A DNA stretch of 64,000 bases, taken from NCBI GenBank assembly GCA_003255025.1, contig QANY01012000.1:372001-436000 (forward strand), read 5' to 3'. The notes beneath the pieces are model-generated. The model saw only the letters and a list, made by a program, of their open reading frames with translations. It ran no database searches and had not been told where the DNA came from. The DNA is from Datisca glomerata (taxonomy: Eukaryota > Streptophyta > Magnoliopsida > Cucurbitales > Datiscaceae). The position numbers were made by a program, and so were the translations under genes. Positions 21,751-32,410 of this stretch are shown here, one piece after another (the first letter of the stretch is position 1; every line of letters begins with the position of its first letter).

Positions 21751-22004
21751 ACATCTACATCTACAATAGTCATAGCAGTATTCATTCTACGTATTTACAG
21801 GGCACATAAATTATCACACATTAACCTATGAATTCGAAAAGATATTTAAAATATTAGATTATCCATAGAAATTAGCAAATGTATTCAAAGTGTGAAAATA
21901 CATAATAACAAAGGATTTCACAAGTATCAAACAAAGTTCAACTTATAAAGCCCTACCCAAATCTTTATGAGAGTCGTGCATAAACTTCATAAGTAAGTTT
22001 AGTT

Positions 22005-22160
22005 GAGCACGCATCTCTGAACGTTCAGCCTCCAACTTAGGCACTCGTGTACATTAAGCACACATCTCTGAACATTCAGCCTCTAACTCAAACACCCATG
22101 CACATTGAGACTCCAACTCGGTCACTCTTTTGCGTTGTGATTCCAACTCAGTTGTCAAAT
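22005..22160 (-). repeat. Imperfect about 50-bp repeats encoding coiled-coil-like heptads on the minus strand
   Basis: CATCTCTGAAC(G/A)TTCAGCCTC occurs at about 22012 and 22062, followed by related CCAACTC(G/A)G units to 22150. Minus-strand reading gives LESQRKRVTELESQ and LEAERSEMRAQL, with one stop. This resembles the C-terminal coiled coil of a transposon protein, but no partner domain is visible, so it is only a remnant. Confidence 0.4.
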
Positions 22161-22339
22161 GGGAAGAATCTTATGTGAAATATTCTCCACGGTAACACGA
22201 GAACACTGTAGATGGAGTTGGCCCGAGTCCTAATGAACGGAAACGTCCAAGATGCTCTTACGTGAAAGATTCAACATTCTAGTATTTAGAGGAGATGGGC
22301 AAAGATAAACTAAGAATTAGAATTAAAAGAAACCTGAAC

Positions 22340-23248
22340 AGGTAAAAATACCCACTGCCACGTGGATGAGAAGTGCCAACCAGAGGGCTCGCGGAAAGAG
22401 GCAGAAAAGCGGAAACAAGAGAGAAGATTGATGTCACGAGACACCCATAAACAAATGAAGAACGATCGGACACATACCGTCTGCTTACAGGGCAGTTGGT
22501 ATTCTTACCTGTTCAGGCCTGAGAGAACTATCCTGAACGGAAAAGACACTCGTTGAATTGTGCAAGAACGAGAAAAAAAGGATCAGGGGAAGAACGGGAA
22601 TGAACGAAAGAGATCCAGAATGACAGTCAAATGACATGATTGATTAGGTAGCTGAATATCTCGGACAAGACACGATGGCAGACCACCAAGTGGCTACGAC
22701 CAACTGGCTCGAACCATACCAAGTGACTATAACTAATTGGTGGCTAAATAAGACAAATGAAAATGATAAGTAAGGAAGGCAAAAGAGGTCATACAAAGCA
22801 GAAACATCCCCACGAATGGGTGTGATCTCTAGGCATAATGAGTGCCTCGGAGACCATGGGGGAGGATAATCATTCCCCTCTCTTTTATTATTATTCTAAT
22901 TAACTCATGTAAATTATGAAACCTATATAAGGCCAGTGTATTAAGTTAAACTCATACATTAAATTATTTTAATCAACTCATGTAAATTATGAAATCTATA
23001 TAAGGTCAGTGTATTAAGTGAAGCTCAGAAATTCAATACAATTTAAGCAAATACAACTCAGAGTATTTACTTCTTACACTCACTCTCCCTCTCATTTACA
23101 ACTCATGTAAATTATGAAGTCTATACAAATATTGATAAGGGTACTTATCAATATTTTTTCCTTTGATCCCTGATTAACGAAAAAAATCCTTTACACAACC
23201 CTTATAATATTTTTCCCTTTGATCCCTGATTAGCAGAAAAAAATTACA
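22340..23248 (+). repeat. 5' LTR of the Tat element
   Basis: Matches both 3' LTR units, e.g. AGGTAAAAATACCCACTGCC (22337), ATCATTCCCCTC, CCTATATAAGGCCAGTGTAT (22921-22942). The latter is the LTR TATA box, and it is duplicated at 22987 within a 70-bp direct repeat (CAACTCATGTAAATTATGAA). The 3' end is taken at TTACA 23248 by comparison with the element at 16277. The left border is uncertain because similarity to the 3' LTRs fades before 22330. Confidence 0.7.
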
Positions 23249-23268
23249 TTTTGGTGCTTTCATTGAGA
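23249..23268 (+). other. Primer binding site region of the Tat element
   Basis: TTTTGGTGCTTTCATTGAGA directly follows the LTR end. The same word with two changes follows the LTR of the minus-strand element at 16276-16257. I infer it is the primer site or leader; the cognate tRNA was not identified. Confidence 0.5.
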
Positions 23269-23410
23269 GCTGAGAGAAAATCTCAAGAGATCCATTATAC
23301 AAGACCATAAACATGCTTATAACTAGATCCAGCGCAGCCCTTAAATGAGGGCAACAGAACCAGAAATGGTGATGACCATGTAGATCAATCAACCCACCAA
23401 CAGAAATGCT

Positions 23411-24600
23411 ACAGGCGATCCTGAACGAGATGCATGAGATGGAATGGAGGAACGCTGAAGCAATATATAACGCATGGCAGAATGTGCAAGATCAGATCAA
23501 CACACTATACTAAAAAGTTCGTTGCTCCCAAATTCCAATGCTACGAAGGAAAAATTGACCTCATAGATCATCTTCGACGATTTAGACAAGACAAGACATT
23601 GTACCAACATGATGACAAGTTGATGTGCAGAATGTTCCTCACTAGTCTAGACGAGATGACTTTGAAGTGGTATCACTCCTTGCCGATGCACTCGATCGCG
23701 AGGTTCGCTGTCATGTCCTCCATTTTCGTAGACCAATACTCTACTTATCGTACGGTCATGGAAGACTCGGAACACCTGATGACAATCTCTACCAAGGAAG
23801 AGGAGTCCCTGTGGGAGTACACTCATCGTTTCAAAGACTAGATGGCCAAGGTCGAGAACTGTGACGACCGGTTTGCTAGATTGGCCTTCCAAAGAGTTCT
23901 GGACCCAGAATCACCCTTTTTTGAGGATATGTTCGAAGTGAAACCCCTTTATATGGCAAAAGTTTTCCAACGGGTGCAAGCGTACATCACTGTGGAGGAA
24001 GAAAAGAGGAGTATGTAGAGAACGGTTGAACGGAAAAAAGAGGAATCCCGTAAGTGGGAAAGAAATGTAAGACCTGAAAGGAGGAAGCATGACGAAACAG
24101 AAAGAAAAGATGCGAGGAAAGTCCAACAAAAAAGGAATGCGTACCGGAAACGGGATCTTGATAGAGTCCACTCGAGGGACAAAGTCTACACACCGTCGAC
24201 CATTCTTGTCAACCAAATACCGGAGCAATTAAAGACAAACCTTGCCTGAAAAGACCGACCCTGCTGACTAAGGAACCTAGTTACAAGGATAAAGATAAAT
24301 ATTTCTTCTACCACAAGAGCAACGGGCATTACACGTGGGACTGTTTCCAACCCAAGGGCTATATTGAGCAACTGATCAAAGAAGGGTACCTTAGCCAATT
24401 TACGAAAAAGGATGAACAAAAACATGAAACTGAGAAAGATAGTCGAGAGGAAGATAAGCGGGACAAGGGGAAAAAGTTCATTCGCATCATCGACACGGTT
24501 ATAGCATTTACCGAACAAGAGGGGGTGACAAGAAAGGAAATGAAATATACTACAAGCGGCCAATGTAAGAAAGACATTAGCAAAAGCCGTCAAGTGGAAA
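23411..24600 (+). pseudogene. Tat gag remnant
   Basis: The best frame (23520-23841) contains LMCRMFLTSLDEMTLKWYHS and LPMHSIARFAVMSSIFVDQY, the gag core (F--SL---A--W---LP--SI-SF--L---F---Y), then ESLWEYTHRF. After a stop it continues with RFARLAFQRVL and a basic Arg/Lys/Glu-rich region to about 24230. In another frame near 24297 YHKSNGHYTWDCFQPKGYIE corresponds to the knuckle-like C-H-H-C motif of Tat gag, with its first Cys lost (here Phe). Several stops separate the segments. Confidence 0.8.
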
Positions 24601-24613
24601 TGAGGATTCAACG

Positions 24614-24860
24614 ATGGTGTTCAACGACTCCGATCTGAAACATGGCGGACACTACAATGATGCCCACGTCATTTCAATACAAGTTGGCAATTGCTTATTG
24701 AGGAGGGTCTTGGTGGATGATGGGAGCGCAGTAAACATCCTATACCAAGCGACCGTGAAGAAAATGTCCATAAGAGACCAGAAGTTGCAAGGGACCTTGC
24801 AGCTGTGGATTTATAGCAATCACAGGAAAACAGGCAAGACGACCCGAGGTATGAGGTAGG
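24614..24860 (+). pseudogene. Tat aspartic protease remnant
   Basis: HGGHYNDAHVISIQVGNCLL then RRVLVDDGSAVNILYQ. The active-site triad is the D-G-S of VDDGS, in the form usual for Tat elements (LVD-GSS-DIL). The frame ends soon after at 24857 and RT continues in another frame. Confidence 0.85.
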
Positions 24861-24894
24861 AGAGGAAACATAGCTCATATATTTGGAGGAAGGG

Positions 24895-25720
24895 ACCCAG
24901 AAGATCACCAACATCGGCAACCATCTCGAGGAAAATAAGAAGAGGAAGTTGGTGAAATTTTTGAAGGAAAACATAGATGTATTTGCAGCAACGACATAGA
25001 AGATGCCCGACATTCCAGAAGTGATCATTTGCCACAGGTTAAACACGAATCCCGTTGTAAAACCTATAAAACAAAAGAAGATAAGCTTTGCCCCTAAATG
25101 AAATCAAGCAATCAAATAGGAGGTCGAGAAACTCTTGGCAACGGATTTTATCATGGAAGTACAATACCCCGAATGGCTAGCCAATGTGGTAATGGTGCGA
25201 AATAAAAATGGGAAGTGGATGATCAAGGTGGACTTCAATGACCTAAACAAGGCATGCCCCAAAGTTGAATACTCTCTGCCAAGGATATATCAAATGGTAG
25301 ACGTTAGTTCAGGGCACAAACTGCTCAGCTTCATGGATGCTTACTCAGGTTACAATCAGGTGAAAATATTCTAACCTGATCATGAAAAAACTTCTTTCAT
25401 TACTGAGTATGACATCTATTGTTATAAAGTCATGCCATTTGGTCTAAATAATGCACGCGCAACTTATCAAAGTTGGTGAGCAAGATCTTCTATGACATGT
25501 TGGTCAAAAGTAAGAAGCGAAAAAACCACATTCAGGACATTAAAGAAGCCCATTTTCTGTTTTGAAGGGAAATTCCATGAAGCTGAGCCCAGAAAAGTGC
25601 ACTTTTGGAGCAGCTGCGGGAAAGTTTCTTCGACACCTAGTTACACAATAGAGAATCGAAGTAAACCAGGACCAGGTAAAGGCAATCACATAAATGAAGT
25701 CCCCGCGAAACGTCAAAAAA
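24895..25720 (+). pseudogene. Tat reverse transcriptase remnant with the catalytic box deleted
   Basis: 25135-25374 encodes EWLANVVMVRNKNGKWMIKV, DFNDLNKACPK and LLSFMDAYSGYNQVKIF, the RT A-box region with its Asp (FMDAYSGYNQ). After a stop it continues TSFITEYDIYCYKVMPFGLN and NARATYQ. A frameshift leads to KLVSKIF joined directly to YDMLVKSKKRKNHIQDIKEA. The dozen or so residues that should hold the YVDD catalytic box are reduced to FYDM, so the second and third catalytic positions are missing. Upstream, 24895-25130 carries the N-terminal RT part with stops. Confidence 0.85.
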
Positions 25721-25729
25721 TTCTAAGGG

Positions 25730-26270
25730 TTAATGGGAAGATTAACCTCTATAAACAGGTTCATCTATAGGTCAATGGACATATACAAGCCTTTCTTCGA
25801 GAGGTTGCGGAAAAATTCAGCGAGCGGCTGGAATGAAGAGTGTGAAGAAGCCTTTGCCAAGATTAAGGAGTACCTAACAAATCCCCCCTTACTCTCCAAA
25901 CCTACTCCAAGCGAGAAGCTTATGTTATACGTAACTGTCTCAACGGGGGTAGCCAGCACAATACTCATCAAAGAAGAGGAAAAAAAATAGAAACTTGTAT
26001 ACTTCGTGAGCAAATGTCTTGTAGTCGCAGAAACAATATATAAATGGATAGAGAAACTGGTGCTGGCAATTGTAACTGCAGTGCAGAAGTTAAGGCCTTA
26101 CTTATAGTCCCATAACATCAAGGTGTTAACGGATTCACCCGTTAAAAGCTTTATGCACTCAACGGAGGCAAGCGGGAGAATAACAAAATGGTCATTTGAG
26201 CTGAGCCAGTACGACATCAGTTACAAAACCCGAACTTCAATAAAAAGGGCAAATATTTGCGGAGTTCATG
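25730..26270 (+). pseudogene. Tat RNase H (first) and connection domain remnant
   Basis: 25733-25990 reads GRLTSINRFIYRSMDIYKPF, FERLRKNSASGWNEECEEAF, AKIKEYLTNPPLLSKPTP and LMLYVTVSTGVASTILIKEE, the gypsy connection and RNase H start. After a stop it continues KLVYFVSKCLV and a YP-IEKL-LA-V-AV-KLRPY-like block near 26040-26105. The expected Asp of the first strand (D/A in LY-A/D-S) is absent here, as usual in Tat elements, whose first RNase H is degenerate. Confidence 0.8.
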
Positions 26271-26289
26271 ACAGACTTCACTGAAGGGA

Positions 26290-26720
26290 AAGTAAAAAAT
26301 GAACCCCATCAAACGGAAGAAGAAAGAACATGGAGATTTTTTGTTGATGGTGCATCAAATAATAGGGGAGTACGAGCGGGAGTAGTAATACAAACACCCT
26401 TCGGAGAAACACTAAAGCATTCCATCTCCTTCGGATTCAATGCTTCAAATAATGAAGTGGAATATGAAGCACTGATCGTAGGTGTATCTTTACTGTAAGA
26501 ATACGAGGTAACTAATGTAAAAATATTTTTTGATTCCATGATAATTGTGAAACAGGTCACGGGGGAATACATATCCAAAGATGAATGAATGATGAACTAT
26601 TTACAATGTTCAAAAGATCTCCTCGGCACGTTAAAAATTTAAGAAATCCAACAGATCCCGAGAACAAACAATGGGCACGTAGATGCGTTGTTGAATCTTG
26701 CATCTTCATTACGCTTCCCT
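26290..26720 (+). pseudogene. Second (archaeal-type) RNase H of the Tat element
   Basis: WRFFVDGASNNRGVRAGVVI and FGFNASNNEVEYEALIVGVS match the aRNH domain with its catalytic D (FVDGAS) and E (NNEVEYEAL). After a stop it continues VKIFFDSMIIVKQVTGEY (third catalytic D in FFDS) and, further on, QIPRTNNGHVDALLNLASSL with the final D. The arrangement of a second RNase H before integrase identifies the Tat lineage. Confidence 0.85.
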
Positions 26721-26859
26721 TACAAAAGGAATGTCCCCGTGGAAATTCTTGAGGAGCCAAGCATCTCGTTCTGGTGGGATAGTGTGGCTAATGTAGAAGT
26801 TGAACGGAAGCCCAATTGGAAGAACGATATAATCTGCTTCCTTGAAGAAAGAACGCTTC

Positions 26860-27750
26860 CTAAAGACAAACTACTTACCAAGAATGTGCAATAACAGGGT
26901 GCCAGGTGCACGATGGTTGAAAATGTTTGTAGGACCACTCCGGGGGCATATCACTAGCCTAAAGTCATGAATGAAGGATACTACCCTAAATGCATCAGGA
27001 TGCCAAATAGTATGCGAAAAGGTGTAACAAGTGTCAGCGCTTCGCGTCCGTAGAAAAACTGGCCCTCGGAGAACTCAAAATCGTGGCTAGTCCTTGGCCA
27101 TTCATGCAGTGGGCCCAGGACATTGTTGGACCACTCCCCATGGCACCTGCTCGGAAGAATTTTTTATTGCTAGAAATAGATTATTTTACTAAGTGGATCG
27201 AGACTGAAGCCTTTGCCAGAATTCAAGAGGAAGAAATAAATGGGTTCATATGGAAAAACTTGGTGTGCAGGTACGGGATCCTCCAGATATTGGTATCTGA
27301 CAATAGACTTCAATTCACTACGAACTTAGTAAGAACATTTTGTGAAGATCTGAAAATGACAAACCGCTTCTACACGCCTTACTATCCACGGGGGAAGCAG
27401 AAATATCAAACCGAGTCATACATGATAACTTGAAGAAATGGCTGGAGTCCGCTAAAGGAAAATGGGTGGAAGAGCTGCTCACAATTTTATGGGCATACAG
27501 AAAACTCCTAGAGAAATGACGGGCGAAACCCCATTCGTGCCAGTATACAAAATAGGAGTAGTCATTCCCGTAGAAATTGGAAGCCCCACCATCCAATCTG
27601 AGTTAAGTGAACAATATAATGAAGAACTCCTAAGAAACAGTCTTGATGAACTAGAGGGAAGACGGGAAGAGGCCCTAATCAGAATGCCCCATTACAATCA
27701 TAAAAGGAGATCTTATTTCTGGAAGAAAGTAACGAAGCGGGAATTTTAGA
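26860..27750 (+). pseudogene. Tat integrase remnant
   Basis: 27083-27433 reads SPWPFMQWAQDIVGPLPMAP, NFLLLEIDYFTKWIETEAFA, GFIWKNLVCRYGILQILVSD and NRLQFTTNLVRTF. The first Asp (QDIVGPL) and second Asp (VSDNRLQF, normally SDNG-QF) are kept. The third acidic residue region is in a different frame after 27420. The C-terminal part (27462-27749) includes RKTPREMTGETPFVPVYKI (in a shifted frame at its start), ELDELEGRREEA-like and YNHKRR. A zinc-binding N-terminal part is seen only as fragments near 26990-27060. Confidence 0.85.
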
Positions 27751-28029
27751 CGGGAGATCTAGTCCTCCAAAAAAAAATTTAGACGAAAGTGAAGTTCAGG
27801 CCAACATAGGAAGGACCATATGACAACAGCAAAATAGGAGGAAGCAACTATTACCACCTGAAAACATGAGAAGGAGTGGAATCGCTGAAACCATGGAACG
27901 CAGTTCATCTGAAGAAAGGTTTTGTGTAAAGAATGTAAAAACTCATTATAAGTGGAACACATTTCCCGTGGTTTTTTTCTACAAGGGTTTTCCACATAAA
28001 AACATCAAGGGCCTAAAACATTTTTGTGA

Positions 28030-28240
28030 GGGGCATTTTATAAGTTGTACTCTCAGAAGGAATTAAGTGCATAAAAAGTCATTGAGAGAGGTAGTTCATA
28101 AGTCCTACTTCCAGAAGAAATTAAGGGCATTAAAAGTCCTTGGGAGGGGCAGTTCATAAGTCCTACTCCGAAAAGTAACTGGGAGCATGAAAACTTCTTG
28201 AGAGAGGCATCCCATAAGTCCTACTCTCAAAAGGAAACAT
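28030..28240. repeat. 58-bp tandem array, four copies, same family as the array at 9-14 kb
   Basis: AGT(C/T)(C/G)TAC starts at 28043, 28101, 28159 and 28217 (58 bp apart), with GGGGCAGTTCATAAGTCCTA as a typical unit part. In reverse complement it reads GAGAGTAGGACTTATG.. GCCCCTCCCAAGGACTT, the unit found at 9143-9364, 13292-13394 and 14218-14320. It sits between integrase and the antisense ORF. Confidence 0.85.
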
Positions 28241-28738
28241 GACTAAGAAAGGAAAAGCCATGGAAACGGCAAGCTCAAACGGGCCCTCTTCATCATAAGA
28301 AGGATAAAGAAATTATAACAAACGGAAAGAAGAACGGACCCATTACATTGTAAACGAGAAGGGAGTTCTAGCCCCAATGGATGGAAAATAGAAACGGGCA
28401 CGAGGAAAATGGGTAACCAGGAAAACCCTTTATCCATTCTAAAGTGATGTTTTACTTCTCAAAATTTTTGTTGTGTTCGAGAAAATGAATTTTTCCAAAG
28501 AAAGGGAGATCTTTAAGAAAAAAAAATAAAAAAGAAAAATCTTTCTAAAAAGATTTGTCAAGTGTTAAAGAACAGAAGATGTTTTCTTAGGAGGAAATTT
28601 TGCTAAGTGTTACCTCTTAGAAACAAGTTTATCACTACTAGGAAAGATAAGTAAACACTTAGTACAAAAAGATCACTTCATTAAACGGGAACATGACATG
28701 TTACAAAGTAAAAATAAGTGCAAAGTACAAGGGAAAAA
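28241..28738. other. Noncoding stretch of the Tat element between tandem array and antisense ORF
   Basis: Purine-rich on the plus strand (e.g. GAAAAAAAAAATAAAAAAGAAA-like tract near 28518-28540). No domain is recognised in either strand. Confidence 0.5.
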
Positions 28739-29218
28739 TTACAAGAAAACAAAGGAAAGGGCTTCAGAAGACAGGTCGGCAGTTGAAGCGGGAAACTTGG
28801 CGTGAAGGTCAACGTGCTCGTCAGGAAGCGAGACAAGCGACATGTGGGGAGGCTTGTCGGCTTTGGCATCACGGTAGCCCGTTGTGTAAGCCATCATCTC
28901 GTACTCATCAACCATGGCCTGATACTTAACCTCGAGTCCAGCCTCCCGTTCGTGTGACTTAGCCAAAGCCTCCTCGGCCTCAACCAACTTTGCCTCGACG
29001 ATGGTCAGGTTTTTCCAACTTACCTCGGCAATCTTCTTTGCCTCCATCAAGGACTCCTCAAGCTTTGCCCATTTAGAAGTGGTAGCGTCAAGCTCAGAAG
29101 TTAAATGAGCAACAACCCGTTGAAGATCAACTACCACCTGTTTCAAGTCATCTCGTTCTCTAACAAGGGCTTTATGAGCCTTAGTGGTCTTCATCACCTT
29201 CCTCTTCCAACCAGCCAT
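28739..29218 (-). pseudogene. Antisense ORF of the Tat element, C-terminal coiled-coil part
   Basis: An intact minus-strand frame of 159 codons. It is strongly coiled-coil: ERDDLKQVVVDLQRVVAHLT, SKWAKLEESLMEAKKIAEVS, LTIVEAKLVEAEEALAKSHE, followed by GYRDAKADKPP. Antisense ORFs with this build, located between integrase and 3' LTR, are known in Tat elements such as maize Grande; Pfam groups their N-terminal domain as a gypsy-type transposon family (Transposase_28). It continues in broken form towards 30870. Whether this segment is still translated is unknown. Confidence 0.65.
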
Positions 29219-30870
29219 CTCTTCTTCAGTGTAATGAATATCCTCCTAAAGCCAGTTGTGGTAGGTCACAACATATTCAAAAAGTGTTAGTAAACAAATT
29301 TGTAAGGAAGTTACGTATAAAACTAAGGATGTAAAAAGACAAAAGGAAATGAAAGTACCTGCATCAGAGTATGACTCAGGTTGATAACCTTACCATAGAC
29401 GGACATCTGGCGGAGTGTAGGAGCATCCACATCAGACATGATCCCCTTCACGACAACATGTGAAGAACGAGTATCCTTTAGGATGAAGCTGACATTGGCG
29501 AGAACCGATTGAGCCACGGGGTATCACCGCCACCTCTAGAAACCCGTCTCCTCAGATAGACACGAGGAACCAGAGGAAGGAGGGGTTGACGTCCTAGTAG
29601 GTGGGGGAGGGGTGTGATAGTCCTCCTCTAAATAGGAGAAGTCTCAGTAATGGGGGCAGGGAGATCGACCGCGATAGAGGGGAGGATAACATTGGAAGCG
29701 GGAACGGGGGGAGTGACATCATTTGAGACACCACTGGCAGCCCCCTTTTTCTAGCGTATGTTCTCGCCATGCGTCCCCACAAGTTGCTTCGCAGGAATTT
29801 TGACATTTCAAGCTCTTCCTTGGTAAAGCAGAATAGAGCTTCCTCCTCAGTCTCATTTTTCCTCGCTTCTCGTTTTCTCTCATCCTCGTCTTTTTCCTCT
29901 CGCTCAGATTCTGAGGTGTCGGAGGAACTAGATGTTTCAGCATGATAGAGGAACTGAACGGCAATGGGAACATCCTAGAGGATGTCCTGAACTGACGACG
30001 AGGGAACGTCGATCTCCGATTTAGGAACCGGGACAACAAAAACCTCAATCTCCCTCCTCAGATCAAGAAAGTCCTTCCAATCCCATTCTGGGAAACTGTA
30101 GGCAGCACGAAGTCACGCGACTTCATCTTTTAGAGTAAAAAACCTATTGTTCAGGTTTTTTTCTGCACAGAACAAAAAGAACAAACATGTAGCCAGTATT
30201 TAAAAATAAAAGTAACAATAAACAACAAAGTGAAGCATAAGCGAAAAAGAAAAGAAGGAAGGGGAGCTCCAACCACGTACTGAACTCTTTCCAGATCTAG
30301 GGAACCACCCAGCGGCCGTCGCCACCCCAGTTCCCGCCTATAAGGAGAGTACCCTACTCCCAGCATTTATCCCCATTAAGGAGGTCAATAACTAGTCCTC
30401 CCCACTTCTCACTCACGCGGGGAGCTAAGTAATGGGACAGTCCGCACATTTTCACTATATACATGGCACATATCTTATCTACACCTATATTCAAGTTGTG
30501 CCTTCTATTGAGGACTTCAATCCTTAAAAGATCCATGTAAGTGCTAGGGGTATATTGGGAAGGGGCAAGGTTAAAGGTACTAAATTTTTTTTGAAAAAGG
30601 GGAGAGAAATGAAGTTTTAACCCTAAGGCTATGTACATTGAAGCTAGAGATATCTGGTAAGGGGCATTACACGAGAAAGATTAAGGGATTCCTTTCCTGA
30701 AATAACAGACTACATCTGGCGGGAAGGCGTCCTGATGAAGGGCTAGGAAGCAGTTGAATTCATCCCTACTTCTACTACCAGGGAAAGAAAAATGGAGCAG
30801 AAAAGCATGAAGAAGAGAAACAACCAAGACGAAGATGGAAAAGAAGGAAGACTTACAGAAAGTAGGCATG
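29219..30870 (-). pseudogene. Antisense ORF of the Tat element, N-terminal domain and linker, broken
   Basis: At 30354-30638 (minus) the frame reads LGLKLHFSPLFQKKFSTFNL and APSQYTPSTYMDLLRIEVLN, which fits the N-terminal domain of the antisense protein (GL-LP--PF---L--F-LAP-Q--PN-W--L). The middle, about 29700-30050, is Ser/Arg/Glu-rich and split over frames. Stops and frame changes separate the blocks and may partly be introns, which I could not settle. Confidence 0.5.
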
Positions 30871-31290
30871 TGCGTGAAGAAAGGAAGAAGACAACTATGT
30901 GATATAGGCTATGGACGCTAAAATCGAGTACAAGACATTTAATAAATTTGAAAATGAAAAGACACCAGTTCTGAAAAAGGGAAGGGAAAACGACGGGCTC
31001 ATGGGAAGGGACGTAACGAATGATTACGTCCGGTCTACCTCAAGGGCAGGCCAATGACAATGCGACAACTGAAAAAAAGAAACTAATGGCTTTAAAATAC
31101 GCACTACGCAAGAACAATAGATGAAACTATGTGTCAGAATAATGAAAGAAGAGTCATGCACGCGCGCGTGCCGAGACAAGATCTTACCATTGGAAGATAA
31201 GATGACACAAAGCAAAGAGAGAATGAAATTTCTAAGGAGTGTGCCACCAACCGCAGAAGCGAGGCAATGATGGTATGCCATTTTATTATT
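30871..31290. other. Tat element, region between antisense ORF and 3' LTR
   Basis: No protein or RNA is recognised. A short alternating GC run, GCACGCGCGCGTGC, lies at about 31157-31171. No clear polypurine tract is seen in front of the LTR at 31291. Confidence 0.4.
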
Positions 31291-32410
31291 TAAAAATGAT
31301 AACGTTATATGTGCAATAATTAATGTTTTACAGTATAAAATAAGTAACGAACATGTCAAAATGAACCAAGGATGACTATCCCCCAAAAAATGGAGACGTG
31401 CTGGAAACATTCATTGTGCTTTGACGAGCATCGTCGAAGAGCAGTAGAGGCAAATGAATAGGTAAAAAATACCTACTACCACGTGAACGAGGAGGGCCAA
31501 CCAATGGGCTTATAGAAATCGGCAGTAAAGTGGAAACGGGAGAGAAGACTGATATCGCGAGACACTCGTAAACATATGAAGAATGACCAGACGCATACCG
31601 AGAACAGGAAAGAGCACCAGAACGGGAAAAGCTGACTGACCAACGGGAAAAGACTGACAAAGGACTCGCGCCTTTGGAATGGGAAAAGGAACCTAAGACT
31701 CGGAGAACTAGAAATAGCATCAGAACGGGAAAAGCTGACTGACCAACGGGAAAAGACTGACGAAGTACTCATGCCTTTGGAATGGGAAAATGAACCTAAG
31801 ACTCGGAGAACTACCCAGATCGGGAAATCGCTGAACTGTGCAAGAATGGGAAGAGAAGGATCAGAAGAAGAACGAGAACATACAAAATGGATCTGGAATT
31901 ACAGTCAAGTGGCATGATTGATTGGCTAGCTGAATAACTCAGACGAGACAGGATGGCAGGCCGCCAAGTGGCTACGATTGACTGGCTCGAACCACAAGAA
32001 ATCATCAAATGACTTTGTCTGATTGGTGGTTGAATGAGACAGATGGAAATGATAAGTAAGGAAGGGAAATATGGTCATACATGGCAGAAACATCCCTACG
32101 AATGGGTGTGGTCTCTAGGCATATGAGTGCCTCCGAGACCATAGGGGGGATAATCATTCCCCTCCATTTTATTGTTAGTCTAATCAACCTATGTAAATTA
32201 GGATGCTTATATAAGGCCAGTGTATTAAGTAAAACTTAGGCATTCAATATAACTCATACAAATATGACTTAGAGCATTTACTCCTTACACTCTTTCTCCC
32301 CCTCATTAATACTCATATAAATCAACTCTTATCAACATGTTTTCCTTTTATCCCTGATTAGAAGAAAAAATTCTTTACACAACCCTTATCAATATCTTTT
32401 ACCTTTATTA
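31291..32410 (+). repeat. 3' LTR unit A of the Tat element
   Basis: It begins near AAAAATGATAACGTTATATG and ends near CACAACCCTTATCAATATCT. It contains the promoter words TATATAAGGCCAGTGTATTA (32209-32229) and ATCATTCCCCTCCATTTTAT. It holds an internal direct duplication of 103 bp starting at 31618 and 31721 (CAGAACGGGAAAAGCTGACT) that unit B lacks. Confidence 0.8.
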
